The position numbers and the translations under genes are program-made. Source: Candidatus Krumholzibacteriota bacterium (GTDB lineage: Bacteria > Krumholzibacteriota > Krumholzibacteriia > JAJRXK01). Taken from it: 64,000 nucleotides of DNA. Positions 17,650 through 26,672 of the stretch are shown piece by piece. The DNA lies in contig JAJDAC010000015.1 of assembly GCA_029262065.1 (NCBI GenBank), forward strand, positions 62,001 to 126,000. Direction: 5' to 3'. The notes beneath the pieces were generated by a model. The model had not been told where the DNA came from. It was given only the letters and a program-made list of their open reading frames with translations, and ran no database searches. The stretch's first letter is position 1; each line of letters opens with the position of its first letter.

Positions 17650-17763
17650 CTCTGACCCTCCACTCCACTGTGGCATGAGCGGGGCGATACGCCGGCTCCT
17701 ACGTAAAAGGATTCGACGGTACCTGGGTCATGGATTCAAAAGGCGGGGCTCAATGCGAATCGC

Positions 17764-18222
17764 TCAATTCTGCCACAGACCGTGCTGAATGCCGCCCAGG
17801 ATGTAGATGGCGAACTTCCCGCGACCGGGAATCTCTATGGGCGGGAGTGCAGCCTCGGCCCCCGCCGCCCGGGCGGCCTCGAATGCTACCTCGATGTCAT
17901 CGACCAGGACGTACGGACGTACCACGGGGTGCTCATCTTCGCGCATCGGCGCGCGCACGCCAATCATTCCGCCGCTTTTCAGCGCCGCCGTTCGAGCATT
18001 GCCAAATTCGGCCACGGGCGTGCTGAAGGGCACGCCGTGCATCTTCTCCAGGGCGCTGCACGTTTCATCCACATTGGGCGTTACGATCTCGAGGTACTGG
18101 ACGAGCATGGATTCCCCTTTGTTGGGCTCTTGTGTGTCGTCTGCGGACTGAGTGGCGAAGGCACAAACAGCGAAAAGGAGGGCTGGAATGGCGAGAATCG
18201 AACCGAGCTTCGGGCTGGTCAT
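17764..18222 (-). CDS. VOC (glyoxalase/bleomycin-resistance fold) protein
   Basis: 152 residues if started at the ATG at 18222, which overlaps the stop of the upstream VOC gene (ATGA). This version has a signal-peptide-like N-terminus (ILAIPALLFAVCAFA). A second good start at 18108 (MLVQYLEIVTP), with GGGGA just upstream, would give a cytoplasmic 114-residue VOC domain. The VOC features are the first strand LVQYLEIVTPN, a VRPYVLVDDIEVAFE middle segment and GRGKFAIYILGGIQHGLWQ at the end. The reaction is unknown. Third gene of an arsR-VOC-VOC operon. Confidence 0.75.
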   Translation of the reverse strand: MTSPKLGSILAIPALLFAVCAFATQSADDTQEPNKGESMLVQYLEIVTPNVDETCSALEKMHGVPFSTPVAEFGNARTAALKSGGMIGVRAPMREDEHPVVRPYVLVDDIEVAFEAARAAGAEAALPPIEIPGRGKFAIYILGGIQHGLWQN

Positions 18223-18614
18223 GGCTGGCTTTTCTCCTGTGTAATCTGGATCAGGTTTCCGCAGGTGTCGTCGAACACAGCGGTAACTACAGGGCCGTGG
18301 TCGACGGGGGGTTGTAGAAAGCGCACGCCGTTCGCGGCCAGCCTGTCGTACTCGGCCTGGACGTCGGCCACGGCGAACGATGCCAAAGGAATTCCGTCTT
18401 CCACCATCGCCTTCCGAAAAGGGCTTACGGCCGGATGGCTGTCGGGCTCGAGGAGAAACTCCACCCCAGTCGGCTCCTCGGGAGAAACCACGGTGAGCCA
18501 GGCGAACTCACCGACAGGAACATCTCGCTTCTTCTGAAAGCCGAGCATCTCGGTGTAGAAGCGCAGTGCCTTCCTCTGGTCGTCTACGAACACGCCCGTG
18601 ATGTTTATTCTCAT
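18219..18614 (-). CDS. VOC family protein, glyoxalase-like
   Basis: 131 residues from the ATG at 18614 (MRINITGVFVDDQRKALRFY), which overlaps the stop of the arsR gene by ATGA. The pattern 'V-D-D-Q-x-K-A-L-x-F-Y-x-x-x-L-G-F', PTGVEFLLEP and the late FDDTCGNLIQI are those of a complete single VOC domain often annotated as glyoxalase. Such proteins bind a metal and act on small molecules; the substrate is unknown. The regulator-enzyme-enzyme layout suggests a detoxification function under ArsR control. Confidence 0.82.
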   Translation of the reverse strand: MRINITGVFVDDQRKALRFYTEMLGFQKKRDVPVGEFAWLTVVSPEEPTGVEFLLEPDSHPAVSPFRKAMVEDGIPLASFAVADVQAEYDRLAANGVRFLQPPVDHGPVVTAVFDDTCGNLIQITQEKSQP

Positions 18615-18898
18615 GATTTGGATTTTCCTCTCGGGATTGGCCACCGCGAGACGATCGACTTCAGCGGAGAGCCATCGAACCAGTGGAGCTTGGTTCTCCC
18701 CTGACGCTCGGTGCGAACCAACCCGACCTCTTCCAGGACAGCCAGGTGCTGCGAGACCGCCTGCCGAGAAGAAGCGATTCCATGCGCCATCGCCAGGCGA
18801 CCGCACACCTCAAAAAGCGTCTGCCCCTCGCGCTTGATCAACTCGTCCAGGATGGCTCGTCTCGTTGGGTCGGCCAGGGCTCGGTAGATGTCAGCCAC
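18611..18898 (-). CDS. ArsR/SmtB-family winged-helix regulator
   Basis: 95 residues from a GTG start at 18898, chosen because GGAGG lies 6 bases upstream; an upstream TTG would add five residues. It begins ADIYRALADPTRRAILDEL, the hallmark ArsR first helix, and has a recognition helix SSRQAVSQHLAVLEEVGLV and a wing VRTERQGRTKLHW. There is no cysteine pair of the classical metal site, so it is more likely a non-metal sensor of the type found next to VOC or SRPBCC genes. It heads the operon with two VOC genes, with stop-start overlaps at both joints. Confidence 0.85.
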   Translation of the reverse strand: MADIYRALADPTRRAILDELIKREGQTLFEVCGRLAMAHGIASSRQAVSQHLAVLEEVGLVRTERQGRTKLHWFDGSPLKSIVSRWPIPRGKSKS

Positions 18899-19104
18899 AA
18901 CCAGCCTCCGCAATCAGGATAGGCAAGTCGTACCTTGCATTTCAACCGGAACATATCGGATCCGCAGCTTGCGTGTCAAGCTCACGGAGCGGTTGGCAAT
19001 TGCCTAGCCGGGTGGGACTGGTTCTTGAATGACGCTGTGATTACTGTATCCAATCGAACGCGGATCATGCCGAATTGCTACCGTGTGCAACGAGGAGGCC
19101 CCCA

Positions 19105-19506
19105 TTGTTTCGGACAACACTGTATTCCCTGACGGCGATCTGCCTGGCCGGCGTGCTGATTTCATGCAGCGACGATCCCGTAGCCCCGGGTATCGAGCCG
19201 GAAATCGTCAACAACAGCGAGAGTTTTGAATTCCAGGTGACTCAAGTGAGCAACTACACGGGTGCTCTGAACTACACGTGGGCAAATTCGCAGATCAGCG
19301 CAAACCTCGACGAATCTTCTGATCTCAACGGCGGCTCCGTTCGCCTCACGGTAGTCGACTCGGAGGGTACGACCGTCCACAGCGCCCCGCTTGACGACGG
19401 CAGCGTGGCCACGTCGGAGGGTGAAGCCGGCGATTGGACGGTCCGCGTCATCTTCGAGGGAGCAAGCGGAACGTTGAACTTCCGCCTTCAGCCCCGGACT
19501 CCCTGA
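19105..19506 (+). CDS. small lipoprotein, unknown function
   Basis: 133 residues from a TTG start with a strong GAGGAGG site upstream; an ATG at 19075 is in frame but has a poorer context. The N-terminus (TLYSLTAICLAGVLISC) is a lipoprotein signal with lipobox LISC. The mature protein is a small beta-rich domain (FEFQVTQVSNYTGALNYTW to VRVIFEGASGTLNFRLQP). No family recognised. It lies just upstream of the intact tRNA-Arg, on the opposite strand. Confidence 0.72.
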   Translation: MFRTTLYSLTAICLAGVLISCSDDPVAPGIEPEIVNNSESFEFQVTQVSNYTGALNYTWANSQISANLDESSDLNGGSVRLTVVDSEGTTVHSAPLDDGSVATSEGEAGDWTVRVIFEGASGTLNFRLQPRTP

Positions 19507-19528
19507 GCGAAAACAGCGAGAGGGGCTT

Positions 19529-19605
19529 TGGCGCGCCCGCCAGGATTCGAACCTGGGACCGTCGGATTAGAAGTCCGATGCTCTATCCAGCTGAGCTACG
19601 GGCGC
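19529..19605 (-). tRNA. tRNA-Arg(TCT), intact
   Basis: A complete 77-nt tRNA: acceptor GCGCCCG pairs with CGGGCGC, D arm GCTCAGCTGGATAGAGC, anticodon stem-loop ATCGGA-CTTCTAA-TCCGA with anticodon TCT, T arm CCAGG-TTCGAAT-CCTGG, discriminator G and an encoded CCA. It is the only complete copy in the window and has partial copies on both sides. Confidence 0.97.
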
Positions 19606-19609
19606 GCCC

Positions 19610-20085
19610 AAGTCGTTGTGAGGGAGCAGGATACACTATCCTTGCACGGCAAGAAAACACTAGAAACCATCGGAGTGGTATTCCGATGCCCTCTCCGATC
19701 TCTTTCGCGAGCCACGCGCGTAACCTGCACCGTTGCTTGGTGTTCGACCGCCGGGAGCAAGCGCAAGTGCAGCTCAAGAACGCAGGCGGCTACCAACATG
19801 GCCACCATTCGCCCTACTTATTCTTGCGGAGCGGTGTCCGTTCCCGATCACGGCTGCATCGCCACGCGTACCCGTAGACCTCGGCCCTGGCGTTCGTCGT
19901 TCGTCTGGCCCGTTAAGTCACCGAACATGTTGGCTGTTTGGCTGTTTGGCGCCGTGCGGAGGACAAAATGGATTGAGCTGTGGGTGGACTGCCGTAGTTG
20001 CCGGACATCACCTTTTGAGTGACGGGACGGTTTGGCCGCAACGGTGGGTTTCCAGGCATGGAGCGGTCGTCGGTGTGATCTGTTG
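19610..20085 (-). pseudogene. gene-poor stretch with a remnant of a VCBS-protein 3' end
   Basis: No convincing gene is present. On the minus strand, around 19970-20037, the sequence closely resembles the region near 22572-22640 inside the intact VCBS-repeat gene: both translate to a P-S-L/P-V-T core followed by GNYGSPP. In the intact gene it encodes SLDKVVFGNYGSPPSQ. The copy here lacks the rest of the gene. I see a decayed partial duplicate; the rest of the stretch holds nothing I can name. Confidence 0.65.
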
Positions 20086-21474
20086 CTATCGCACCAGTGC
20101 GAGTTTCTCCGTCACGTGATAGCCCTCTCCACTGCGAAGCGTCGCGAGGTAAACGCCGCTGGCCACGGCGCGTCCTGATTCGTCGATCCCCCGCCAAGAA
20201 AACGAATGCATACCAGAAGCGAGTGCCCCGGTCCAAAGCGTCGCAACGAATCTTCCTCTGAGGTCGACAATCGAGAGCTCTGCGTTCGTCGCGCGCGGCA
20301 CGTCGAGGCTGATTGTCGTAACAGGATTGAGTGGATTCGGAAAGACACGGATCGTGGGTAGCAAACGGGTTGGAACGAGCGGGGCTGCGACGACCGGATC
20401 GACCAAGAACCCTGAGAAGTCGACTGTGGCCAGTATGGAGCTGTCGTCGTTGCTGTCGTGGATCCAGGCGGCGATGGAATCGGGTTCGCTGGTGCCCCAG
20501 TAGTTTCCCGTGAGATCGATGGTGATGGGGCCGACGACGTAGGAGCTGGTATTGATCGCAAGACCTTGCGTCCTAAGAATGTGATTGCCATGGAGGTCTG
20601 CTGTTGCGCCCCCGTCTAGGGTAATCGTTGCGAACGATCCGCCGTTGAAGACATTTCCCGAGCCCTGGCAGTGACTGACCAATACGCCAAGGTTTCGAGT
20701 TCCACCAGTGACTGAGTTACGAAGAATCGTTGCGTCGGCATCGCTGGTGACGAGAATGCCACCCGCAGAGGCTCCTACGAAAGAACAGTCTTGGACGGAG
20801 CCGACCGTTCCTTGCTCTAGCTGAACGCCGCTCACACCGCCCGAGAATTGGCACGAGTAGGTGTTAGCATTGGGCGTCTGAGCGTAGCTGATGCCACAAT
20901 CGTTGTTTGTGAATACGGAGTTTCTTACTGTTATGTTCTGACTTGGCGCGAATGTAACAATGCCAAGTTCGTTGTCCTCAAACACGCATGACGAAATGTC
21001 AACGCTGCCCACGGAAAACCCCGAGATTCCTTGCTCACAGCCCCGGAACACACAATCAACGACTGACATTTCCCCCGTGGAAATGATTCCATCGAACATG
21101 TTTTCGAACGTCAGATTTTCGACGGACACCGTGCCCGGCGTGATGTCCACCGCCATGCCCTGTGGTCCGAAGGCGGCGTTGTTTGCGACCTCCGGCCCGA
21201 TGATCACCTGGGAAGCATCGGTACCACGGATAACCAGCGGCCCGGTTTCAATCCCCACGATCGTTTGCACAACCAGTGCCGAGATCTGAAAGGATGCGAA
21301 GGTGTCGTAGCGCCCTGGGCCCACAAGGATCGTATCTCCCGGTGCGGCGGAATTGACAGCATCCTGGATCAATGAGAACTGGCCGAACCCGTCCTTCTCC
21401 ACGGTCAGGGTCGCAGCCTCGACGAGTGTCGGAGCCGAGATGACCAGCAGGAATACGAGCCTTGCGAGGTTCAT
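20086..21474 (-). CDS. secreted right-handed beta-helix protein with sorting-type tail
   Basis: 462 residues with a signal peptide (LARLVFLLVISAPTLVEA). Residues about 25-330 have short beta-strand repeats (SVVDCVFRGC, DISSCVFEDN, VRNSVFTNN) of a right-handed parallel beta-helix, as in pectate-lyase-like and carbohydrate-binding proteins; the opening GFGQFSLIQDAVNSAAPGDT is typical of that fold. No catalytic residues can be assigned. The C-terminus (TIRVFPNPLNPVTTISLDV to KLALVR) is the FlgD-like sorting domain. Its start overlaps the stop of the upstream gene (ATGA). A decayed copy lies in the opposite direction near 25720. Confidence 0.78.
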   Translation of the reverse strand: MNLARLVFLLVISAPTLVEAATLTVEKDGFGQFSLIQDAVNSAAPGDTILVGPGRYDTFASFQISALVVQTIVGIETGPLVIRGTDASQVIIGPEVANNAAFGPQGMAVDITPGTVSVENLTFENMFDGIISTGEMSVVDCVFRGCEQGISGFSVGSVDISSCVFEDNELGIVTFAPSQNITVRNSVFTNNDCGISYAQTPNANTYSCQFSGGVSGVQLEQGTVGSVQDCSFVGASAGGILVTSDADATILRNSVTGGTRNLGVLVSHCQGSGNVFNGGSFATITLDGGATADLHGNHILRTQGLAINTSSYVVGPITIDLTGNYWGTSEPDSIAAWIHDSNDDSSILATVDFSGFLVDPVVAAPLVPTRLLPTIRVFPNPLNPVTTISLDVPRATNAELSIVDLRGRFVATLWTGALASGMHSFSWRGIDESGRAVASGVYLATLRSGEGYHVTEKLALVR

Positions 21475-22343
21475 CGAACCAGTGCCATCCTTCGTACGAG
21501 AGAGTCCCCCGCGTGGTTGAGCTGGGCGAAGTACACGCCGCTCGCCACCGGCTGCCCTCGATCATCGGTTCCCAACCACGAGAACTGGTGGTCTCCCGCG
21601 TTGAGGAACTCATCGACAAGCGTGACGATTCGTTGCCCCCGCAGGTTGAAGATAGCCAGTCTTGCTGCGCCCGGCGTCGCCAGTGAGAACGATATCTCCG
21701 TCCGGGGGTTGAACGGGTTCGGAACCGGTTGACCCAAGGTCGTCCTGTACCGTGGGACAGAGAACGGTTTTGGCTTCTGAGTTTCTTGACCCTTGAGCGA
21801 TGATAGCATAACCGGCGCGGCCTTCGGCAGGACCAGGTCTGGATTGATCGCCATGGCGAAACCCCCGTGCAGGCGGGCCCACTCGACACCGTCCGCGCTG
21901 AGGTGCGTTGCCAGACCACCGGGAGCAATGGAGTATCCGATTCCCGGTCCGCCTCCGTAGCCCTCGCCGGTCATCTCCCCGTTCGGAGGAAACTCGAAGA
22001 CCACGTCGATCGATCCTGTGGTGCTGGAGACGGGAGTGGCCAAGGTCACGTCGCCCCATCCCAGGGATTCGCCGGTGATCTCCAGTAGGATCAGGGCGGT
22101 CTGGCCAAGGTCAGGGGGCGTGTTCGGCTGCCCCTCCATCAGGAGAATCCTAGGGAAAGTTGTGGACTCATCGTTGTGGTACCACGTCAGGCCGGCCAGG
22201 CTCTCACCCCCGGCCACCGACACCTCGACGGAGACGTAGGCCACCGCGCCCACCGGCTGCAGGCCGAGAATACCATCCACCTGCGCGTGGGCGTGTGACG
22301 ATACACACAGAAGGAGGGCCGCCAGGGCCACGTGATTTTTCAT
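21471..22343 (-). CDS. secreted cohesin-like or hypothetical protein with sorting-type tail
   Basis: 290 residues with a signal peptide (VALAALLLCVSSHAHAQ). The first domain, about residues 25-170, is beta-rich (YVSVEVSVAGGESLAGLTW, GSIDVVFEFPPNGEM) and resembles the cohesin-like or jelly-roll modules that sit before sorting tails, but I cannot name the family with confidence. The C-terminus (GQPVPNPFNPRTEISFSL to RMALVR) is a clear FlgD-like sorting domain. The stop overlaps the start of the beta-helix gene, so the two are probably cotranslated. Confidence 0.72.
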   Translation of the reverse strand: MKNHVALAALLLCVSSHAHAQVDGILGLQPVGAVAYVSVEVSVAGGESLAGLTWYHNDESTTFPRILLMEGQPNTPPDLGQTALILLEITGESLGWGDVTLATPVSSTTGSIDVVFEFPPNGEMTGEGYGGGPGIGYSIAPGGLATHLSADGVEWARLHGGFAMAINPDLVLPKAAPVMLSSLKGQETQKPKPFSVPRYRTTLGQPVPNPFNPRTEISFSLATPGAARLAIFNLRGQRIVTLVDEFLNAGDHQFSWLGTDDRGQPVASGVYFAQLNHAGDSLVRRMALVR

Positions 22344-22359
22344 CTATTCGCCTCCCATT

Positions 22360-24543
22360 CTATTGCGCACACAGCAGGACTTTGACGAGCTTGTTTTCCA
22401 CGGTGTTCTTGTTCGTACCAATCCCGCTCTCGACGTCATACTCGTAGAAGCAGGCCGCCGCGCAATCCTGATCCTCCCAACTGAGCTCGTGCTTCCATTT
22501 GCCGTTCGACAGGCGCGTGACCGAGTGAGTGGTGTTCGGGCCCGCCGGGGTGATCGTGACCGGGGACATGATGCATTGAGACGGCGGGCTGCCGTAGTTG
22601 CCGAACACCACCTTGTCCAGTGACGGGTCGGTTTGGCATGAGGTCGTCCACTCGAAGAAATAGTCGATCTTCGCGCCGGGCTGGAGCACCACCGAGCAGG
22701 TCACACTGGAAGACTGGATCGTGACAGGCTCGTCGTTGGTGATCGTCACGATGGATTTCAAAGAAGCCTGAGCGATGGTCTCGGTCTGCACATACCCGTT
22801 GGGCCAGATAACCGTTGCCCGGACATCAGCGTCGATGCTCGCCAGGCCAAAGGTGAGGACCAACGACGCCTGACTGCCACGGCCGCTGCCGCCATCGACG
22901 AGCTGCGTGAGGACCATCTGTGGGCTGCTCAGCGGTGCCTCGAGCTTGACCTGGGCGCCGATTCCCGCGTCGTTGGTGCAACCAAATGGAGCCTCCAACC
23001 TGACTGCCACCCAGTTGTTCGAGGGTGCATTCGTGCCCGCCTTTTCGACACCCTCGAGATAGAACTCCTGGGCGGACGTTCGGCCCAGGAATACATCCGG
23101 ATCCCCGTCGAGGTTGAAGTCCGAGCTCACCACGCCCTGCGTCGCGCCATTGGGGAGCCCGGTCAGGCCATTCACCCGGGCGAACCGAAGCTCCGGTGAT
23201 GGCGATAGACCGGCGTACAGGAGTACCTCGTCCCCCGATTCCGGAATCGAGAGGAGGTCCATGAAGCCGTTGAGGTCATGATCCATGGCGAGTAGACCCA
23301 CTCGCGGGTCCGTCACGAAGACATCCTGGGCTTCTTCGGGCTCCACGAAGGTGCCCAGATTCGTGGGTGTATTGAAGCAGATGACGTTGTTATTGAACAA
23401 CGGATCACCCTGCTTCTGGCGGGACAGGGAAATATCGAGGTATCCGTCCTGGTTGTAGTCGGCCCAGACGATGCCGCTGACGTATCCCGTCACACCGAAT
23501 CTGGATGTCACTTCCTCCGTGAACGACCCGCTGCCATCATTGACGAACAACAGTGAGTGTTCCCCGGTACCACCCACTGCTGCCAGTCTTCCCACGAACA
23601 GGTCGAGGTCGGAGTCGGAATCGATGTCAGCCCAGGATGCGCTCAGGGTTGGTGAAGTGCCCACGTCGAGACCTGCCGCTGCGGTCGCATCGATGATGGT
23701 GTCCAAGCTTGCGAAGTACGACTCGAAGAGGCGATCCTGCAGGCCGGTGATGCCCGATGGAGTTGCGGTCCCTCCGGCCCGCGTCACGTAGAGGTCGATG
23801 AAGCCGTCGTTGTTGTAGTCGCCCCAGCTTCCACTCCAGGAGGAGGCGGCCAGCGTGGCGAGGCCGATCTGGGGAGCCTTGTCTTCGAATACGCCGTTGG
23901 TGTTGATGTAGAGGCGGGGGTCCGTGGCTGCCGCGACGAAGACATCGAGGTCGCCGTCGTTGTCGTAGTCGGCGACCGCGATTCCGCGGCTGCCGGAAAC
24001 AGGAAGTTCATTGGGATCGAACGCTTGTAGCGTCACCTCGTCGAACGTGGGCCGCAGAGACAAGGGATTAATGGACAAGAGCTTGTGGAGATTCCCCGGC
24101 TCATCCACTTTGGTTACAAGCAAGTCTTCCTGTCCATCGCCATTGTAGTCAAACGACACCGAAGAGAACGGTTGCCCATCATGGTCAATCCCCGTGGATT
24201 GCGAAATGTCCTCGAACACTGCTCTCGCCGGAACACTGAACTTATCGAACACGGTGCTCACGGTGTCCGTCCCCGCCTCAGACAACCGAATCACCTCGAC
24301 GTCCAGCGTCACACCATCGGCGTTCGCCTCGATGTATACCCAGTGATGGAAGATATCGTCGTCAACGATGCCGCGGAGAACTGTCTCGTCCTGAAGGATC
24401 GGTATGTCGTCTGGCTTCTGCTCCGCTCCCGCACCGCCGATCACCAGGTAGGTGATTCCGTTCTCTTCCAGCCGCTCGTAGTCGTGTGCATGGCCGGAGA
24501 TGACCAAGTCCACTCTCAAGTCCTCGATGATAGGGAGCAACAA
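22360..24543 (-). CDS. metallophosphoesterase C-terminal half with VCBS/FG-GAP repeats (frameshifted gene)
   Basis: An open frame of 727 codons that does not begin at a natural N-terminus: it enters with the last metallophosphoesterase block (VISGHAHDYER, providing late metal-ligand His residues). The frame is open upstream through LYCHFPFFGGNERVE to about 24680, where it meets the N-terminal half in another frame. From about residue 110 there are VCBS/FG-GAP beta-propeller repeats with D-x-D/N-x-D-G-x-x-D calcium-type motifs (DYNGDGQEDL, DYDNDGDLDVFV, DYNNDGFIDLYV, DYNQDGYLDISL). An ASPIC/UnbV-like segment (FGLASIDADVRATVIWPNG) and a cysteine-containing C-terminal domain follow. It has no FlgD-like tail. 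Together the halves make a protein of roughly 990 residues. Confidence 0.72.
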   Translation of the reverse strand: MLLPIIEDLRVDLVISGHAHDYERLEENGITYLVIGGAGAEQKPDDIPILQDETVLRGIVDDDIFHHWVYIEANADGVTLDVEVIRLSEAGTDTVSTVFDKFSVPARAVFEDISQSTGIDHDGQPFSSVSFDYNGDGQEDLLVTKVDEPGNLHKLLSINPLSLRPTFDEVTLQAFDPNELPVSGSRGIAVADYDNDGDLDVFVAAATDPRLYINTNGVFEDKAPQIGLATLAASSWSGSWGDYNNDGFIDLYVTRAGGTATPSGITGLQDRLFESYFASLDTIIDATAAAGLDVGTSPTLSASWADIDSDSDLDLFVGRLAAVGGTGEHSLLFVNDGSGSFTEEVTSRFGVTGYVSGIVWADYNQDGYLDISLSRQKQGDPLFNNNVICFNTPTNLGTFVEPEEAQDVFVTDPRVGLLAMDHDLNGFMDLLSIPESGDEVLLYAGLSPSPELRFARVNGLTGLPNGATQGVVSSDFNLDGDPDVFLGRTSAQEFYLEGVEKAGTNAPSNNWVAVRLEAPFGCTNDAGIGAQVKLEAPLSSPQMVLTQLVDGGSGRGSQASLVLTFGLASIDADVRATVIWPNGYVQTETIAQASLKSIVTITNDEPVTIQSSSVTCSVVLQPGAKIDYFFEWTTSCQTDPSLDKVVFGNYGSPPSQCIMSPVTITPAGPNTTHSVTRLSNGKWKHELSWEDQDCAAACFYEYDVESGIGTNKNTVENKLVKVLLCAQ

Positions 24544-24655
24544 CGCGCACTGGCTTCTTGGGAATGTGCCATTGCAACCGCTGCTTGGAGTCTCAACTCT
24601 CTCGTTTCCACCGAAGAACGGAAAATGACAGTAGAGAATTGTTGGACCAGAGACG

Positions 24656-25345
24656 TCAAGAGCAGCGGACGGCTGCGGTGTCAGCTTCGCTCAGAGCAAA
24701 CGTTCCAACCACGCGAATGCCATCGATGTCGTCAACGTCCATGTGCTGACTTGTGCCCCACCCAAACACCGTCCCGAACTGGTCGATTACGTCGGGTATG
24801 TCGATCTGCTGAGGCGGTGGGGACGTTCCGCAAGTATTCCCAGAAACACTGCGGTTGTCATGGTTGCCGGGAACCGCTTGGAGGATGTCAGTGTCGGCTC
24901 GGAATCGGACGTGCACTTCCTCTTGGCAGGGGCAACAGGTGTTGAACTCATCTTCGCCACATCCGGGAGCGTGTACGCCGCAATTGAAGCTGTTTGAGAT
25001 CCTGATGCCGGGGTCGATGAGGCTCATGATGCCTAAGTACAGCTCGTACTCATTCCGCGAAGTATCCGGGACGGACGCGCAAGCCTCAACTATGTCCCCA
25101 CAGTCGAAAATCATGCGAACAGAATCCGGCGCGTCACCATATCGAGCAGCGATCGATAGTGCGACTTGTCGCGCCCAGACGCCGTTAAGATCCGGGTTGA
25201 TCAAGCACACCTGCCCTTGCACAGGTTCAGTTTTCAAGGTGATCTGCATGTCAGAGATGAATGCCACGCCGGCGTTTGCGCCGGTCGGTAGCGCAAAGAG
25301 CGCGAGCACTACGGGCACAACAAGGTGAAGCCGAAGGTATGTCAT
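24656..25345 (-). CDS. metallophosphoesterase N-terminal half (frameshifted gene)
   Basis: 229 residues from the ATG at 25345, which opens a signal peptide (LHLVVPVVLALFALPTGANA). It carries the first calcineurin-like metal-binding blocks in order: AFISDMQ, then FDCGDIVEA (the G-D-x-x motif) and PGNHDN. The frame ends at a TGA at 24656 just after VVGTFALSEAD. Reading one base over continues as ALDVSGPTILYCHFPFFGGN, the expected next strand with a metal-ligand His. The gene is therefore split by a single-base shift near 24670, either a true mutation or a sequence error. Together with 22360-24543 it would be a secreted phosphoesterase or phosphodiesterase. Confidence 0.7.
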   Translation of the reverse strand: MTYLRLHLVVPVVLALFALPTGANAGVAFISDMQITLKTEPVQGQVCLINPDLNGVWARQVALSIAARYGDAPDSVRMIFDCGDIVEACASVPDTSRNEYELYLGIMSLIDPGIRISNSFNCGVHAPGCGEDEFNTCCPCQEEVHVRFRADTDILQAVPGNHDNRSVSGNTCGTSPPPQQIDIPDVIDQFGTVFGWGTSQHMDVDDIDGIRVVGTFALSEADTAAVRCS

Positions 25346-25719
25346 GGTGACACCCAACGTAGGGGTTTTATGTCTTCCTCTGTTGCTCACGTCGCGCAGG
25401 GGGGATGCGACGGAAACCAGCCGTGCACGGGACCGGAGCGCTGAACTCGATACATGGCTTGCACGATGAGGCTAGACCTCAGGCTGAACGAAGTCAACGC
25501 GGACGAGGAACGGCAAGACGGGCGCCGGCTCTTGGAACCTTAGGAAGAGTCGCCTGAACGCATCGGGACCGTCGACGTCACATCTGTTCACCGAAAGCCC
25601 TCACTTGGCAGATCTGCCTGCCGGGGAGTCCGGCTCGAAGCGTCCTGTTGACCCTCCGGACATGCTGAACAGTCCCAGGCGTACCGATTGCGGTACACTC
25701 GGGGCTCCCTAGACTCGGT

Positions 25720-25945
25720 GGTGGGAATCGAAGCTGGTCCGCCTACTCTTACGGGGACTGATCGCGACAGTGTGGTCATCGGCATGGAATCTCCGGATGT
25801 CATGTTCGCCGGCCCTGTGGGTCCTAGCGATTCAGGCGGACGTGGGCAACATCGCCATATCGGATGTGATCTTCGAAAACCTCTTCGACGGAATGCTGAC
25901 GGGAGTTGAAGTCACCGTCGCCGGGTGCGCGTTTCGTGGTGGTTG
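25720..25945 (+). pseudogene. decayed partial copy of the beta-helix gene
   Basis: The plus strand translates in pieces to VGIEAGPPTLTGTDRDSVVIG-like sequence and, after a frame change, to ISDVIFENLFDGMLTGVEV and AGCAFRGG. These match VGIETGPLVIRGTDASQVIIG, VENLTFENMFDGIISTGEM and VDCVFRGC in the intact beta-helix protein at 20086-21474. It has no start, has at least one frameshift and lies in the opposite direction. Nothing else is recognisable in 25391-25719 or 25946-26135. Confidence 0.7.
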
Positions 25946-26135
25946 ACACGGTATTCGGGCGTTCGTCCTCCTGTACAGCCTAGATTTCCTCAGCGCGTTC
26001 GATGCGCGCGCGTAGTGTCCGAGAATACGAACGACGTGTTCACGCGGCCCTCCGATGATAGTAGCTCAGCATTCCGCCGAGTCGTCGACGGGCCGTCACA
26101 CGACCCAACCTTTGAGGCTCCGCACTGCTGACGAG

Positions 26136-26462
26136 TCAGTTTCTGATGCCCTGGTGACTTCGCTCCTCGTGATAGTGCTCTACGAACTCCTTGATGGTCC
26201 GGTCGAGGGACCGCTCCCCAACAAGGATCATCTGGCCGAGACACTCGGACTTGATCGACCGGATGAATCGCTCGACGTACGCGTTCATGTTCGGAGCCTG
26301 GTAAGCCGTGAGCAGGATCTCGATCTCCGTGCTGGTCACGATTGCCTTGAAGGCTGGAGAGAATATGCAGTCGCATCGAGGATGAGGAACCTGTCGCTCC
26401 CACTTTTTCCGTCCGCCGCCGAGATCGGCACCAAATCCCCAAATTTTGAGTTCATGCAGCAT
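26136..26462 (-). mobile_element. C-terminal remnant of a DDE (rve-type, IS481/IS3-like) transposase
   Basis: The last about 70 residues read FSPAFKAIVTSTEIEILLTA, QAPNMNAYVERFIRSIKSEC and FVEHYHEERSHQGIRN. This is the end of an integrase-core (rve_3) transposase, with the final catalytic Glu in N-A-Y-V-E-R-F. The region before it is scrambled: the expected L-x-D-R-D-x-x-F motif is replaced by PHPRCDCIFS, and another frame gives FLILDA-like text, so insertions or deletions have broken it. The N-terminal domain and the inverted repeats were not found. It is non-functional debris. Confidence 0.75.
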
Positions 26463-26672
26463 TCAAGTCAGCGGGCGATGACGTCGGCTCGGCCCCGCGC
26501 CAATGGCTACCGTTTGGCTACCGTTTCAGAGTGGTTATGAACTCCTCATCGCTCCTTCAGATTCCCTCACCAACAGAAAGGCCCAGCAGTATAAACTGCT
26601 GGGCCATAACAAAATGCGTTGGGGCGATGTCACTTACGTGGGCTCGGCGCCGTTTCGTGATGGATGCTTCAG
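26463..26672. other. short gene-free stretch with terminator-like hairpin
   Basis: No gene is seen. A perfect 11-bp stem, GGCCCAGCAGT (26580-26590) and ACTGCTGGGCC (26595-26605), with the loop ATAA is followed on the minus strand by TTTCTG, so it could end minus-strand transcripts. It lies downstream, on the minus strand, of the tRNA-Arg 5' half, which fits a former tRNA terminator. Confidence 0.6.

Noticed and set aside
19075-19506. ATG at 19075 as the lipoprotein start
   Set aside because: It adds ten basic residues before the signal peptide, and the TTG at 19105 has a GAGGAGG site at the right distance.
26100-26462. An active insertion sequence
   Set aside because: Only the last part of the transposase is intact, the first catalytic region is scrambled, and I found no terminal inverted repeats or target duplication.
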